Positions 10,323 through 22,821 of a stretch of DNA of 64,000 nucleotides are shown in pieces. The notes under the pieces are model-generated. The model did not search any database. It was not told the DNA's origin and saw nothing but the letters and a program-made list of their open reading frames with translations. How positions within the stretch are numbered: the first letter of the stretch is position 1; each line of letters starts with the position of its first letter. The stretch is from assembly GCA_025766275.1 (NCBI GenBank), contig JAFKAC010000006.1, positions 1,860,001 through 1,924,000 on the forward strand. The letters are read 5' to 3'. Source of the stretch: Lactarius indigo. Lineage: Eukaryota; Basidiomycota; Agaricomycetes; Russulales; Russulaceae. The position numbers were made by a program, and so were the translations under genes.

Positions 10323-13300
10323 TAGAACATGAGCAGCCTTTTTATTTTTTTTTTCCTCTTTCCGATCGATGTCAGGTGTGTTTGTCCTTTTTTTATGATT
10401 TTTGCTTCTTCACGATTACGATTTCTCGAACTTGCGATACCTCTGATCCACACTAGTTTTGTTTTTCTCACGCCTGGACACACTTGTTCTGCTGCGACTA
10501 GTTACGCTATCTTTTTGTATGTTTGCTAGTTCTTGAATATGTATCATCGCTTTGTTTACTCGGATCCTCACTTGCTTCGCCCCTGATGTCACCAACACTG
10601 TCCGCCAGGGTGTGATTGGTTGAAGGGGAGAACTCGCGTCCAGTAGGTCTGATAAGCTGAGTTGAAAGCGGCGACGTTTGGGGGTGGCCAGGGAGTATTT
10701 GGTCTTACTCACTTGCATCGCGCCATCGAGGGTCCCAGTCAAAAACGGATGAGGGTGTTACGCCCCCCTGTGAGCCGTTTTCGTAAGCGAAAGCAAGCAC
10801 CGTCTCCGTGCCTGGATAGACTATATTTATAGCAGGCTGCGACACCGGCATTCATGTGTAAAATTGGGACCTGTCAAAGGCTGACAGGGACCGGTCTGGA
10901 CAGGTCCTGACAGGTTCCAGTTTTTGCAGATGTTACATAGACAGATGAGACCACTTAGATGAGGCCACGACAATGCGGCACGGTTACAAGCGCAGCCCGT
11001 GGTCGCCGAGACGAGCACAAGACAACGATGGGGTTGCCTCGTGTGCCCTACCGCCCAGCAAGCGTGAGCTCGCATCGTTACTGGGTGGTAGTGCGTGTGC
11101 ACATGAGGCGCCACGAGGCGGCGACCACGGTGAAGCTGACGCGCTGGAAGTCGGCCCGGCAAATCACTTCTTTATGATTAGTACGGCCAAGCTTAACTTG
11201 CGACGTAAGTTCACAGTTAGAGACCCTGGTCTTGAATCGGTCGCCTTATCTGGCTCCCTATAATGAGCACCTGTTAGCGGTCGCCGTTCGTATATGAGAT
11301 CGTTAGCTCCTCCGGGAAATCCAATTATTTTACCCTTGCCCTCATCGAGCAAGGGACATAGGTCATCTCGGGCTCTTTTCAAAAGACACCGAGATGACAT
11401 CGAAAGCTTCATGGCCAAGGAAAAATGGTTAGGGATGAGAAGCAAAGACGGCACCGTAAAGATATGGGATGATCTCCGAAAGCCATCGGGTGCTCAATCA
11501 TGAGATAGTGTGAATCAATTGAAAAGAACACGCACTTGCACCACAAGTATGGAAACGAGGCACCGAGTAGTTCTTACGTTCATTGTTCATTGTTACGACT
11601 GTGGCGACTCAAAACTTCTCGTACACAATGTCAACGTCGTCCTGACCACTGCGGACTAACGGGAGCTCATTTTTTGCTTAGTCACAAGACTGGACCGCCG
11701 CACACGCGAAGTGAGGGTCAGTCATACCGGCCTCATTACTCTCGTGGTACAATTTGAATCGGTCCGAGACGGTAACAACTAGGGGACCAAACGCCCCGAT
11801 CGGTCTCTGACGCTGGTGATGGTTCGTGGCTGGCTGCTGGTAACAACATGGGATGAGAATATCAGCGAGAACTCCATGCCTCGAGTTCCCAAGAATGAAA
11901 ACTTATCCTAAGTGAGTGCTACCGTAGATTCGGCAAGCCGACTTAGGAGGGCATAGGGTTCCCCGCTTCAGCCAGTCACCAAAAGGATTAGGCGCGCAAT
12001 AAGTATTTAACGCACTGTGGTTTAGCCTGACGTGAAGTCCGTAAACTTCTTTGCTTCTTTCTTCCAAAGATGTCTTGTACTGCGAAGATCTGGTCGATCC
12101 CTCGTAATTACGAGTTGGAACTCGAAAAATGTTTGAAAGGGGCACCAGCGCTCAGGCTGTGCGGACTGCGCGTCCAACGCCAACTTGTTGCGTATTCTTG
12201 TGAAAGGTGAGACTAGCCTCGAGTGATCATTTCTTCTGATTAGTACGGTGGGTACTAATGAACCCTTGACAAATAGGGGAGTAGCGGGATACCTCTAGTT
12301 CAACGTTACTGTCCGCCACTCCGCTACCACATTGTGTTCTGTGTTCGAAGTAAGCCGTTCCTTGTGAGATGAGCAGTTGCCGTCGATCGAGGCGTTCAAG
12401 GGGGGCAAGCCAGCAGCTCTCGAGGGAGACATGAGAGGTTGTCTGGCAGTATTGATCCGGGCCGATCTGTCCACTCCTTCATTCTCCTTCATTTGGGTGT
12501 ACTCGACGACTCGTGCACTTTATTTACCCCTCGACCGGTCCTCTCAATACTTATGGTCCTACTCCGCCTTTCATGCGCGTGGGCTACCTCAAGTACAGTA
12601 GCATGAGAATTCCACCCACGCTCCGACCATGCACGTGTCATAAGTGATTCTCGACGACCATCCCCCTGATCTGTAAAGCTGGAATGTTCACAACTAGAAT
12701 GTGTACAGTGATAAACGGTCCAGGTAGGACTGCTTCACTAATGAAAAATTCTCCTGAACACATCTTATTCCTCGTCTTCCACGAAAAGTATGCAGTGCTT
12801 CCACACTCCTGCTCACCTCGATCTACCCAAGCCTCGCCCCTGTGCGCAATCGGCCTCGCGTTAGGATTACGTGTATCCGATATCAGTGCCTGCTTCTATT
12901 CTTCAGAATTTCCTCGCTCTACAGTAATACCGACACCCCTTTTGCTCTCGGTAAAGGCTTAATAATGCTCGCCACGCACCATCGCAGTTTCTACATTGGC
13001 CCTGGTTCTCAAACACACGCTTCGAGGGTCTCGACTTTGGTATGCACGAGGAGTTCGATTTTGCCCTGCCGCGCCATGAGGATTCATAGCGATTGCACTT
13101 TAGCAAATAACCGATTGCTGTCTCCTTCAAGTTGACATAATCCCTCATCCAAGATGTGATGAATCTGTCCCCGCCCTTTCCCATTGATCAGTCCAGGGGT
13201 CCTTTCATGCAGGCCTCCTAAACTCTTCTTCGAAAGCAGAGACATGTGGGACTGACATTTGTGATCGTGTGTCCTCACTTCTTCTCTGACGCAGTCGTTA

Positions 13301-13366
13301 TAAAAGAGCTCAAGCTCGGTCGGAGCTGGTCTGTTGTCCAGGTCTTCAAACCCTTTTGTTTCGACT
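10323..13366. other. Gene-poor stretch
   Basis: No coding region recognised. The rad21 3' UTR is T-rich at about 10338-10356. Four copies of GACAGG or its complement cluster at about 10868-10915. Short open frames here have no family motif and no consistent splice signals. Confidence 0.5.
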
Positions 13367-13683
13367 ATGAACCCCCCTCCCCAAGTGGGCTGGAATTATT
13401 GCTCTTCGCCCCGCGTTTACTGATTCTAACAATTTAACGCAGATTGGCAGCCGCGTCAGATGGTGGAATAGCCGGGGGCAACTCATGCATGGGACTGTAC
13501 AAACCATCAATGTACTCAGTGATGTGCGTTCTTGGACACATTTCACCCTTGACCGACGCTGAAATTTTTATTATTACTTAGAACTCCCATGTCGTCGTGA
13601 TTGAAGTGGAGGCGGGCCAACAACCTTCGACGGTATCGCTTCCGTACGTGACGGTGCTATCGTATGCACTTCTCCCGGACTAA
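13367..13683 (+). CDS. Possible 66-aa protein, three exons
   Basis: Three short exons join in frame: 13367-13384 (MNPPPQ), 13443-13523 (IGSRVRWWNSRGQLMHGTV...) and 13582-13683 (NSHVVVIEVEAGQQPSTVSL... ending at TAA). Introns are 13385-13442 (GT/AG, weak GTGGGC donor) and 13524-13581 (GTGCGT donor). The pattern, a basic patch with two Trp followed by alternating hydrophobic strands, suggests a small SH3- or KOW-like beta barrel. I recall similar small unnamed proteins in mushrooms but cannot name a family. It could also be a surviving piece of a larger dead gene. Confidence 0.4.
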
Positions 13684-16600
13684 TTCTCAAACCGACAACT
13701 CCAGACTAGACCATGTACAACCGGCGTGATAACGCCATTCAAAAGCCCACACTTTTCTATCATTTCCGAATGCGGCGTTGTTTTTTTCTCCATGGACTAG
13801 TGTATTCACTATTTGGAACAACTCGTATGTATCGTACTTATGTTCACATTGTGGACAATTAGGGTTTTGCATGCATTTCGCACTCGCATAGATCACACTG
13901 CATTTAACTTATCATGACCCAATAGACTGGATTTTGTGGCGTGCTCTAGTTCGAGTTCAGTGTGCGAATAACCTAGCTTCTCGCCCAGAAGTATGACGTC
14001 ACGTCAATGCGTGTAAGATGGACTACCACTAGAAGAGACTTTTCGAAGAGCGGAGGTAACATATGCCCTAGAATATCAAGAAGAGGCAATCCGACTCCCC
14101 ATGGACATGGACGGCGCAGTGCGGCGGTGCCCAAAATGTAGGTCTAGAATTTTCAGCTCCAAAACGAAAGAATGTGGCGGTAGAATTGGGGTTGCCATGA
14201 ACTCGGGGATAGTGAGGGATAAGGGTACTGTACCTGTGTGCGACCGGCTATAGGTATTTTTGGCATCCTGTCGGAAATGGTCTGTGGGTTAGAACCACAA
14301 GATCATCCGGGTACTAGGGGAACGATCCAATGCCGTACAGCCACGATGCCACCAACGCAATATGGGAGCTGAGCTCGGGATTGACGTTAACCCTCGGCGA
14401 ATCTCTTTGGGGCGACCTTAATTGCTCGGTCAGAACTTTGGAAGGATAGTGATGTCACGCAGAGGGAATAGCGTTCAGTTTCGTGTACATAGGGTTCTGC
14501 CCCCAACCACGCACGATTGTGAAATGAAAATTAAGGGCCCATGAGTTATCACAGAGGCGGAAGTGAGAAAACGGTCACGGTCGTCGGTGCGGACGGGCAC
14601 GCTACATTGTCGATGACTTGGTAGTACTTCGATGCTTTGCCAAATGGATGATGAATAGACGCCATGATTGGATGTCATGAAATGACGAGGGTTGTCAAAA
14701 TGGCCCCAATGGCATCACAGTGTGGGTACGTCTGACGCTTGGAGGTTGGCAAGAACGTAACGATTGATTTTGATCTTCGAGTGCGTTGGATGCGTGTGTT
14801 AATCTCGAACCTTACGATAGGTACGGCATGATGAAGCTGCGGGAGGAGACTGGAGGCGGCACCGTTCGCGGCGACCCTTGGCTGAGGACACACAGCCGCA
14901 GCGCCGATCGGTCCTTTGTTCTTGATTACAACAACCGAACCGAACCGATCTACCATCGTGACAACCCCCAGACACACTCCGCAACTCAGTAGGACTCAGT
15001 GAGCGAACTGCCAAGTCCGCCGAGGGAGAGAGAGAGAGAGCGGATTCGTTGCGGTCGCAGTAGATGTCTTAATTACGACAATCGTCCTCCAACGTGTTCC
15101 TCATATGTCCTCACACCACTCCCTGAGGTTGCCTAAAACCACGATCACGATGACGTTATCGTTGAGTCAATTCTCTTTTATATATTTTGGCGAGGATGAT
15201 CTTCGTCTCCTTTCTCTGTGCAGGTCTTTCGTCAATCCCCTCGGCTCCGCCCCCAATTCACTTCCCCCCAGCTCCTTCCCAACACAGAAATAAGCCACTT
15301 TGATTCCATAGGCCGCCCAAAAAGGTGCGTCTATCACCCATTCGATTGGGCTGAATGTCCTTGAGTTTGGTGCCTGTATGGAAAAATATGCTGTACTTCG
15401 GTTCTCTGGGGCTGAGAGCTGGGCTGTGCTATGCTGTCATTGCGTTGTCCCCCAATCGACTCGATGATCCTGGCTACCTGGGATGTAGGGGGGTGTCGCG
15501 TTTGGTAAGATCGCAGGGTCCATTTTTGCCCTGAACTATTTCGCCCGATGAAAATAAAAAAGCCCCCTTTTTATCCGAAGCTTCTGCAGCATCTGGAGTA
15601 GCAGGAAAGAGGAAGTCTCACCCACTCCCGTGGTGGCGTTCCATCAAATAGCGCCGATCTGCTTCAATGTCAGGCAGTGCTCGTGACTCTGGGCGGTGTA
15701 TTGCCTACTGTATGACCATCACTTTGTGGGGTTGATCATCGACCCCAAATCCGTCTCCAGCACAAGACCAGCTTCCGTGATCGCTGGATGCTATACCGAT
15801 GGGCCTCCTCATGAAAGTCACCTTGAAGACGGCGGATGCAAAAAAAAATTTCAGCCGAATAGTACCATCGACATAAACCCTTTCCCTAGATTTCGCGCTC
15901 AACAGCACCCTTGAATGTCTGATGCCCGTCCGACGGCCGGAACCCGGTCCTGGACGGCCGGCCCATTTTTTGTTTGGCCGCACCGCTCGTCTCTTCTCTA
16001 GCCGGCGTTCTCTTGCGCTTGTGACATTGACCGGTCACCGGGAAATTACTACGTACCGCCCGTTAGTCGTATCGGCGTCCGTGGGACATGTGACTTATCA
16101 GGCTGAAGTCTTGGACCTGCAACTCTATGTTGCTCTTGCACAGGCCCTGGCTGCTAGAGTTGGCGACACCGTCGACATCGGGACTCGGAGACCGTATGGC
16201 TACAAGGAAAATCAAGGGGGAAAGGAGATGAGAAACACGTTGTTTTAACTCTGCTGTCACCTTAGCTTTCGCGCTAGTGCGTCATGACGTCTACCACCGA
16301 CTAGTAACAGCCTCGACGCTCAACACTTGGCCGCAAGCGTCTGTACGGTTACTCTAGGTAACCGAAATAATCTCGTCTTGATCGTTTGTAGGTACGACTC
16401 CGACTCGGGGGTTCGACATCGATTTGTATATGCGTGTTGTCTTCACTTGAAGACGGCAGCATTCTCGCGGTTCTCTCGTACTGAATAATGATCTTTATCC
16501 CTTCACGCGACTTCTGAAGTCCTACCCCTCATGGCCCTCATTTGTCGTACTTCGCCGACTAACAGACGTGATTTGAAAGTAACGCTTGGGATTCCAAGAT

Positions 16601-17589
16601 GTCTCCGGGGGATTTTGAGTTTCTGTTGACGCCTCAGGAAGTTAACGGCTTAATAGAGTACACGTGAGTAATGGTGGGTAGTGACTTAGAATCGTGCACT
16701 TCAAGTTGATCGTACAACTAGACATGTCGTAAGATCGACTATCTCAGAGCACGGTTTCCTTCCGACTCTCACGACACGGACGACGTTCCATTAATATCTG
16801 AGTGAGTGTTCCGTTCCAGACTTGCAGCGTCTGACGCCAAGCCCGAACTGGTACGAAGTACACGCAAGGTCTTCTAGGTAGTTTCCGACATACGTTAACG
16901 CTTACCTAACCCCCGAAAGTCGGATACGTACTTACGACTCAAAAAAAATGGACACCTCATTGACATGATGTAGTTATTAAATGTAGCCGGACCTTAGCTA
17001 AGACCGGGCTGTGTTTTGGGCATGTGCCCCGGAATAAAGATGAACCCAAAAAAAGACTGCTCCGTTCCCCGAGCTTACGTCGGTGGTGGAAGTTGAGTTA
17101 TCGGGGAAAAGGACGAACAAGCTTGGGCACCAATGCGATAAATCGATAGTTCTACTATATGCGCGCCGGAAGTATGCCGGACGTTGTCAGCCAGTGTGTC
17201 AACTCGGGATAGGAGAAAGATGAAAACGTGAGACACGACACTTCGCAAAAGTTCATTTCAACACGATCTGGTGCACGTTGAGGGGCCGAATAATGTGAAA
17301 ACGACTAGAAGTTCACAGAGAGGGGCCAAGTCAAACCCGTGTACACCGGCTGTCCTGGGGCCCGCTCCGAAGTAGGTCACCTGCCGGGAAACGCCAGTTC
17401 GATGAAAGAGAACCAGATCTCGTCACTGTCCTATATTTTGTACTTCACGTAAATCCGTAGTTCGCGCAATTGAATAGGACCTCGTACGGCAGGATAAGTC
17501 GCGGTCAGAGGAGACGCATTCCGGTAATGCGAATCGGGAGATGCGGTGCTTTCATTGCATTCTAAATTGGAGATGTTCAGAATTTGGGG
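13684..17589. other. Gene-poor stretch
   Basis: No gene recognised in 3.9 kb. A GA dinucleotide run lies at about 15024-15040. Open frames are short and lack motifs. Confidence 0.5.
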
Positions 17590-17655
17590 TAATCTGGATG
17601 TTCATGAACCAAGCCATGAGGGTTGCTCAGGCTTGGCTTGTGAATATCCAGATTA
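17590..17655. repeat. Long hairpin, 26-bp arms
   Basis: The left arm 17590-17615 (starts TAATCTGGAT, ends CCAAGCC) is the inverse of the right arm 17630-17655 with about four mismatches, around a 14-nt loop. It abuts the decayed GH16 copy. It may be a solo foldback element or MITE remnant. Confidence 0.7.
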
Positions 17656-17689
17656 ATACATAGTGGGTCACAAGGGTTCAATAGGGAAA

Positions 17690-18120
17690 GCAGGGGGAGA
17701 CGAGGGGACCTTCCATAATGTCATTTTGTCGTAGGCATCTGTGATTGAATGTGGATGCCGTCACACCTGTACACAGAGGAATCGCGATGACCAATCGCAC
17801 GAGGACCTTCCCTCCCTCCACTGACAAACGGGGTTCAGCGATAATCAAACAGGAAAGGAGTGACACAGGGAACTCGTAGGACCCCACCACGTCAGGTTTT
17901 TGCGCTGAGCTTCGCCAACTTAATTAACGTCACCGTGGATCGTATCCAAGGCCGCGTGCGCTGAGATATTCCAACACCAGCCCCGGAATCGGAATAACCC
18001 CTGGCTAATCCACTTGCCTTGGAGACAGGAGTACTTACACGTGGCGTCGTGAGGTATGGGGGAAAGTGGAGAGAGACGTATAACAAGTCCGCATAAATGA
18101 GACACCCGGTGGCATGAACG
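17690..18120 (-). pseudogene. Decayed GH16 glucanase copy
   Basis: Matches the 5' half of the intact GH16 genes at 19471-20770 and 23473-24755. In reverse, 17905-18050 reads CLQGKWISQG...GWCW...D.HGDVN.VGEAQ, against LQDEWIGKDF...GWNWETEDDPTHGRVNYVSQAEAQ in the live copy, with a stop codon inside. Further on, 17700-17890 still aligns at DNA level with the intron and the MRADDWSIVDPSARG region. The 5' flank to about 18280 also matches the promoters of the other copies. Nothing like the catalytic EIDIIE region remains. This is true decay by substitutions and deletions, unlike the single-base breaks elsewhere. Confidence 0.65.
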
Positions 18121-18280
18121 CCAAAAAACTGCAGTTTCTGGGACAGCGACGTAAAGGGGAAAAATGGGAGGGAATAGAGCGGATTGGTATCTGGATAAAC
18201 AGTGGTTTAGCGGAGGGCCCGGGGTGTCAGACGAGTGGTCAATCAGGCAAATCAAAGGGACCGGACTGACGACATTGTCT

Positions 18281-19470
18281 TGGCATTCGGCGCTATCGCT
18301 ACGAGGAGTAGATTGACGACACCTGCCAGGGAAACAGGACCAAAAACTTGGAGCTACAATATGGTTCGCACACTCATGCACGTTGTGGTAGTGCCACTCA
18401 TCCAGTGCCCAAAACCTACTTACAATAGGTTATGGGCCCTGGATGACTGGTACTTCCACAACTGCTACATGTACCGTGCGTTTTTATACTGTCTTTGGAG
18501 CAACAGAGGCAAAAGCCCAGTGACATGCACGTTCAGGCTAGCTGAGCCCTATACATCACTGGACTAATTGCAATCTCCTGAATTTGTGTATGTGCGAAGC
18601 AATTGCAGGTAGGCCGGACGACATAACAAAGAATTAGAATCAACTACTGAACGTATTGACCTGGAGGAAGGGAGGTGTTAGAGTGTTGGTATCGACAGGG
18701 GTAGTAGGGACCCGACTCAGTGGCTTGGCTTACCACCGATTATTGTCTGTTCGCGTTATAACGCCATCACATCCACGCACATGCACCAGGTCCAGTTGAC
18801 ACCAAGATTGGGGCATTGTGAAGGTTCCGTAGAAATTAAGGGGAACAAGTACGAGAACAAGAGCAAGGCCGACAGACGTGTACGATGCGCTTGCTCTTCC
18901 GCCTTTCCGGTTCCCAGCGCCGTCGTTTTTACTTGAATTATTGAGCCGAGCTGACATGATGGGAAAGCGGGGGCTTTAAACCGGTGGTGATCCATGCGTT
19001 ATGCCAGTCAAGCTCGCACCTACTTGCCGGCCTGCTACAGAGCTATTTCAGCTTGCCACTTGCCAGTGGCCCACATGGGGGGTAAGAGAATAGGAGCAAA
19101 GTTGGAGTCACGCTTATAAGCTTCGGGCATCTCCGGGCGCACCAATGTGCGTTCACTGTAAAAAAAAGGCGCGCGAAGGGTTATCCAAGGGTTACCAGTT
19201 ATCCCTCAGAATCATCTATTGGTTCACTGTCTAACAAGGGCTAGCAGAAAAAAATGGGGGTATAATAATGCATTTTTGCGTGGGATCGAGAAGATGGGAC
19301 TACTAGTAGTAGTGCCGTGACGAAATACAATATGAACCTTGGTATAAACGAGTAGCAAGGACATGCAAAACGGGTGGAATGAAGATGAAATTATCCCTAA
19401 AACACTGAATAGAACCCTAATAACGAATAGAAGAAAAATAAATTGGCAATTAAAGGACACCTAATGAAGC
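18281..19470. other. Intergenic stretch
   Basis: Lies between the GH16 relic and the end of GH16 copy A. The first tens of bases still resemble the distal promoter of the other GH16 copies. No gene seen. Confidence 0.4.
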
Positions 19471-20770
19471 GTGTAAACACGCAAGCTATTGATTTCCCAG
19501 TACGCCTCGGCGAATGCACTTGGGTTATTGTTGACAACTAGGGAAAGAGGTTGGCGAACTCAGGTCACCTTTATCCAGACGATCGAATTGATGAACTTAC
19601 AGTCTACACAGGACCCCCACCCACAGCCGGAATTAGACCAGACGTTGCCAGCCCAGTCTCCCTAATGAAAACAAGCGCATTGACCCAGGGTTAAACCGAC
19701 GACTTGAGAGAGGTAGACGCGGCACTTACGCAAAATGTGAGATCAAATACAATCTGGTGTGCGTCAAAGTGCTGGTCGTAGCTACAATAGTCCGGGTTGA
19801 AGGGAAAGTTCGCGACTGGGGGGCCCCAAGAGGCATCCGGGACCACTGCCTGTCCCCGCCGAGCCCCATTGCGGATCACAAGCGGGACAGAGCCACTGAC
19901 GCTTCCAATTCCAGATCTTGACAGAGTCGCGCGCTTTGTACATGGCGAAGTACCCGCCACCTGCGCGGTTGAATGGGTCTCCATAGGATGTGTAGGACCG
20001 ATCTGGGTCAGAAAACCCGACACCACATCCCGCGTTGTAATTGACAGCTGTGTCACAATTCGTAGTCAAGGTCGTTCTGTAAAATTTTCATCTTAAAAAC
20101 CCTGGCGTGTTCAGGGAAGTAAGACCCACCCAGTCTGCGCTTGGCGCAACGAATCAGGGGGCATCGTGCACCCTGGGGTAGTATGCAAGGTTGCTTGGTT
20201 ATGGGCATTCAAATTGACACCTGGAGTGGACAATGCGCACGCCTCAGCATTCCGCAGGAGATTTAAGATATTAGAGATGTGTTAACCTTCTATGATGTCG
20301 ATTTCACCGCCATTCGGCCACGGACCAGCTTGGCTCAGCGTCCAAAAGGCAGGCCAGGTACTGCAGCCCGCAGGCATGTGCTCGAGATCGAGCACGAATA
20401 TCGCCTGGTCGTACGAATTCTGAGACGAGATGCGGACGCTATCACGCCCGCGCGCGGAGGGGTTGACGATAGACCAGTCATCGGCACGCATGACGAACTT
20501 CCACGGTGCTGCTGAATAACAGTCAGCGAGGCCACGTGCGAGCAAGGACAGGCGCGGGGAAATGACCGCACCATATGCCAGGTTCTTGTCCTGAGCCTCT
20601 GCTTGGCTAACATAGTTGACACGGCCGTGAGTCGGGTCGTCTTCGGTCTCCCAGTTCCATCCTTGGAAGAAGTCCTTGCCTATCCACTCGTCTTGGAGAT
20701 AAAATGATGCCTTGGTGCGTGGAGTGACGGATAGATAAAGAGCGGCGAGAAACACATAGCAGGTACGCAT
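19471..20770 (-). CDS. GH16 beta-glucanase, copy A (secreted)
   Basis: Retaining endo-beta-1,3(4)-glucanase of glycoside hydrolase family 16, likely acting on wall or laminarin-type glucan. The start at 20770 gives a signal peptide (MRTCYVFLAALYLSV). Then come FYLQDEWIGKDFFQGWNWE, GCSTWPAFWTL and the catalytic GGEIDIIEG (about 20285-20311), followed by NQATLHTTPGC and, after further introns, FNRAGGGYFAMY and FDAHQIVFDLTFC. The last exon ends INSLRVYTLH at the TAG 19473-19471. Introns are short; the one after LAY uses a GTGCGG donor. One extra base lies between about 19890 and 19915; dropping it joins SVKIW to VPLVIRNGARRG. The promoter (to about 21075) is shared with copy B. One of three recognisable family members here. 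Confidence 0.9.
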
Positions 20771-22155
20771 GATTAATAAGAAGACCCGAGTGGTATGAAA
20801 GGAGTGTGGTTTCCGAGAGAGGATACGATGCAAAGGAACGACAGGAAAGGAAAGAAGGATAAAGTGCCGGCCGTAGAACGGACTAGGCGGGAGACGAGTC
20901 CGGATGGTTTAACTGGGGACTGAGCACTTGGGGGTCAGACAAGTGGGACCACTCAGGCCGGCAAGCACCTCAGGCAATTTAAACAGGACAGGTCTGACGG
21001 GCACCAGTGAGTATTTCGACATTCGCTGCCATCTTTATGGGTTCCGAGGGTGAATGTCAGCCACTCAGAATGATCAAGGTCCAAGGGCGACAAGAGCTGA
21101 GAAGTCTTGGACAGGAGCCAAGAAGGGCCGTGCACTTTTTGCGGCCGTAGGTCGTCATCAATAGAGTTGCCAACCCCGTATGTACGTGCTCATTTTACTA
21201 GGAGCTGGTCTTGCTGCGACCAGAACTGACTGTGACCAGTCCCTGGAAAGAAATTCTCACACTTCAATATGCCCTCAATTCCCTATTAGCGCCATGAATG
21301 AAGTGAGCTCCTTAACACCGCAGTTCTCACCTCTCGGTATTGCCCTGAAATCGAAGTGATCGTTCTCCGCATGACCATAACCCCCTCTAAACCCTCCTAG
21401 ACAGAAGGTTATAATGAATTTTTCATGGTCGCGAGACACCACTCCAGGGGAGTGAGAGCGAGAAAGTCAAGTTGGAGTTGCGGAGGTTTCGGGAGTCATT
21501 TGTGGCCCTATTCGGGTATTAAAAGTAAGTCGCCGTGTAAAAAACACACTGGGAACATGCAAAATATGCTTACTCAGACCATTTCAGGCGATCATCGAGG
21601 TTAGAAGGTATTGTACATACCATGACAAAAATTTACTGTAGGATGGTCACGGTGAACCCAAGCTCCCGAGTCAAAGCGACTGTATGACAGCACTTTGGCA
21701 GTCACTTTTTCCCACGTATGACGTAGGATTACGGAGTAATTACAGCAACTCCCCCTTGCACTCACTTGCCATGTCAGAACGTCAGCTAACTCACCCAGGG
21801 AGCTGTCACGTCATGGCCTTCGATGCATTCTGCGGGATAAAAGGGATTTTGTTAGTCGCTGATGCCACAATAGGTTATTCTCAGCTTGCGACATATTTTT
21901 GCCTTTCACATCACTTACTGTGCAGACAGCTCACACAAGCAAGCGTAATTAAGACGAAAAGGAATCATGGAATTCCGTTCTTTTGGTTGAGAAGCTTTGG
22001 ATCCCCCACGTAGTATTAAGCTTGGCTGGACCCTATTATCGCTCAACCAACTTCAGTCTACCGTGACTTCACGGGCTTAGTGATCAAGGCCTCAACTTCC
22101 AAAATATAAGACCCTGAAGGGACCTGTGACTATCCTACCCTCGTCCGGATACTCT
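20771..22155. other. Upstream region of GH16 copy A
   Basis: About 300 bp next to the gene (to about 21075) align with the flank of GH16 copy B (24756-25040), so promoter and gene were duplicated as a unit. The rest has no recognisable gene. Confidence 0.5.
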
Positions 22156-22159
22156 TCAA

Positions 22160-22381
22160 GTTCAGTTCCCACGCTAAGTGCACCCCAAATGGCTTTCTCG
22201 ATAACCTCCTGCAATCACGCAGATCTCTTCCCTTGCGGTTGTTCCCATCGACAGTCTCGCCTATGAAACGTATTTGGAATGCCGTCCCAGAAAACTGGGA
22301 AAGCCTTGGCCGCCCACCCAACTGCACCACAACCACTGGCAACCTCTGCGCTGCGCTAGTACTAGACCAAAATTTCGGGAA
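22160..22381 (+). pseudogene. Fragment of a sedolisin (S53) prodomain
   Basis: The ATG at 22263 opens MKRIWNAVPENWESLGRPPN, nearly the same as HHSWDAVPENWESLGDPLNG at the prodomain start of the sedolisin gene at 54733. Similarity fades after about 20 residues and the frame soon stops. No peptidase domain follows; a MITE-like element lies 170 bp downstream. It is an isolated fragment from an S53 peptidase gene. Confidence 0.6.
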
Positions 22382-22555
22382 ATGGTATTCCTAGGAGTAA
22401 CTAGCAACTCGAATACCGTATATTTAGTGATCCCTATCATCTTCTCAGTATTGGGCCAGATCCAGTATATGGGCACTTACAAGATCTGGTCCAAGAGGCA
22501 AGGCTCGTCGGCTGCGTGGTGAGTGCACGGAACCTGTTATTTTGTATATTGTACA

Positions 22556-22821
22556 CTATGTCAGAAAATTCCGTATCGCCTTATAATTGATTTGCCTTAT
22601 GATATCATTGTAAGGGTCTTATGATAAAGTTTGGGATTATAAGACGCCACCAGAAAAGGTTACATAATAAAATATTACCATAATCGAATCTTAATCTCCT
22701 TACAAACCAAATTAAGATCCCATTTATAATAAAATCACCCTTGCTTAGAATGGTTATAAGGTTTTGGGCCATTATGTTGCATTATATCATTATAAACCCC
22801 TACATGAATTTTCTGACATAG
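22556..22821. mobile_element. MITE-like element, 266 bp
   Basis: Perfect 16-bp terminal inverted repeats: CTATGTCAGAAAATTC at 22556-22571 and its complement at 22806-22821. The interior is very AT-rich, unlike the neighbourhood, with no coding capacity. I could not fix a clear target-site duplication. Non-autonomous DNA transposon by structure; superfamily unknown. Confidence 0.75.

Noticed and set aside
21684..22013. 109-codon open frame on the plus strand
   Set aside because: No motif, signal or introns; composition like the surrounding non-coding DNA.
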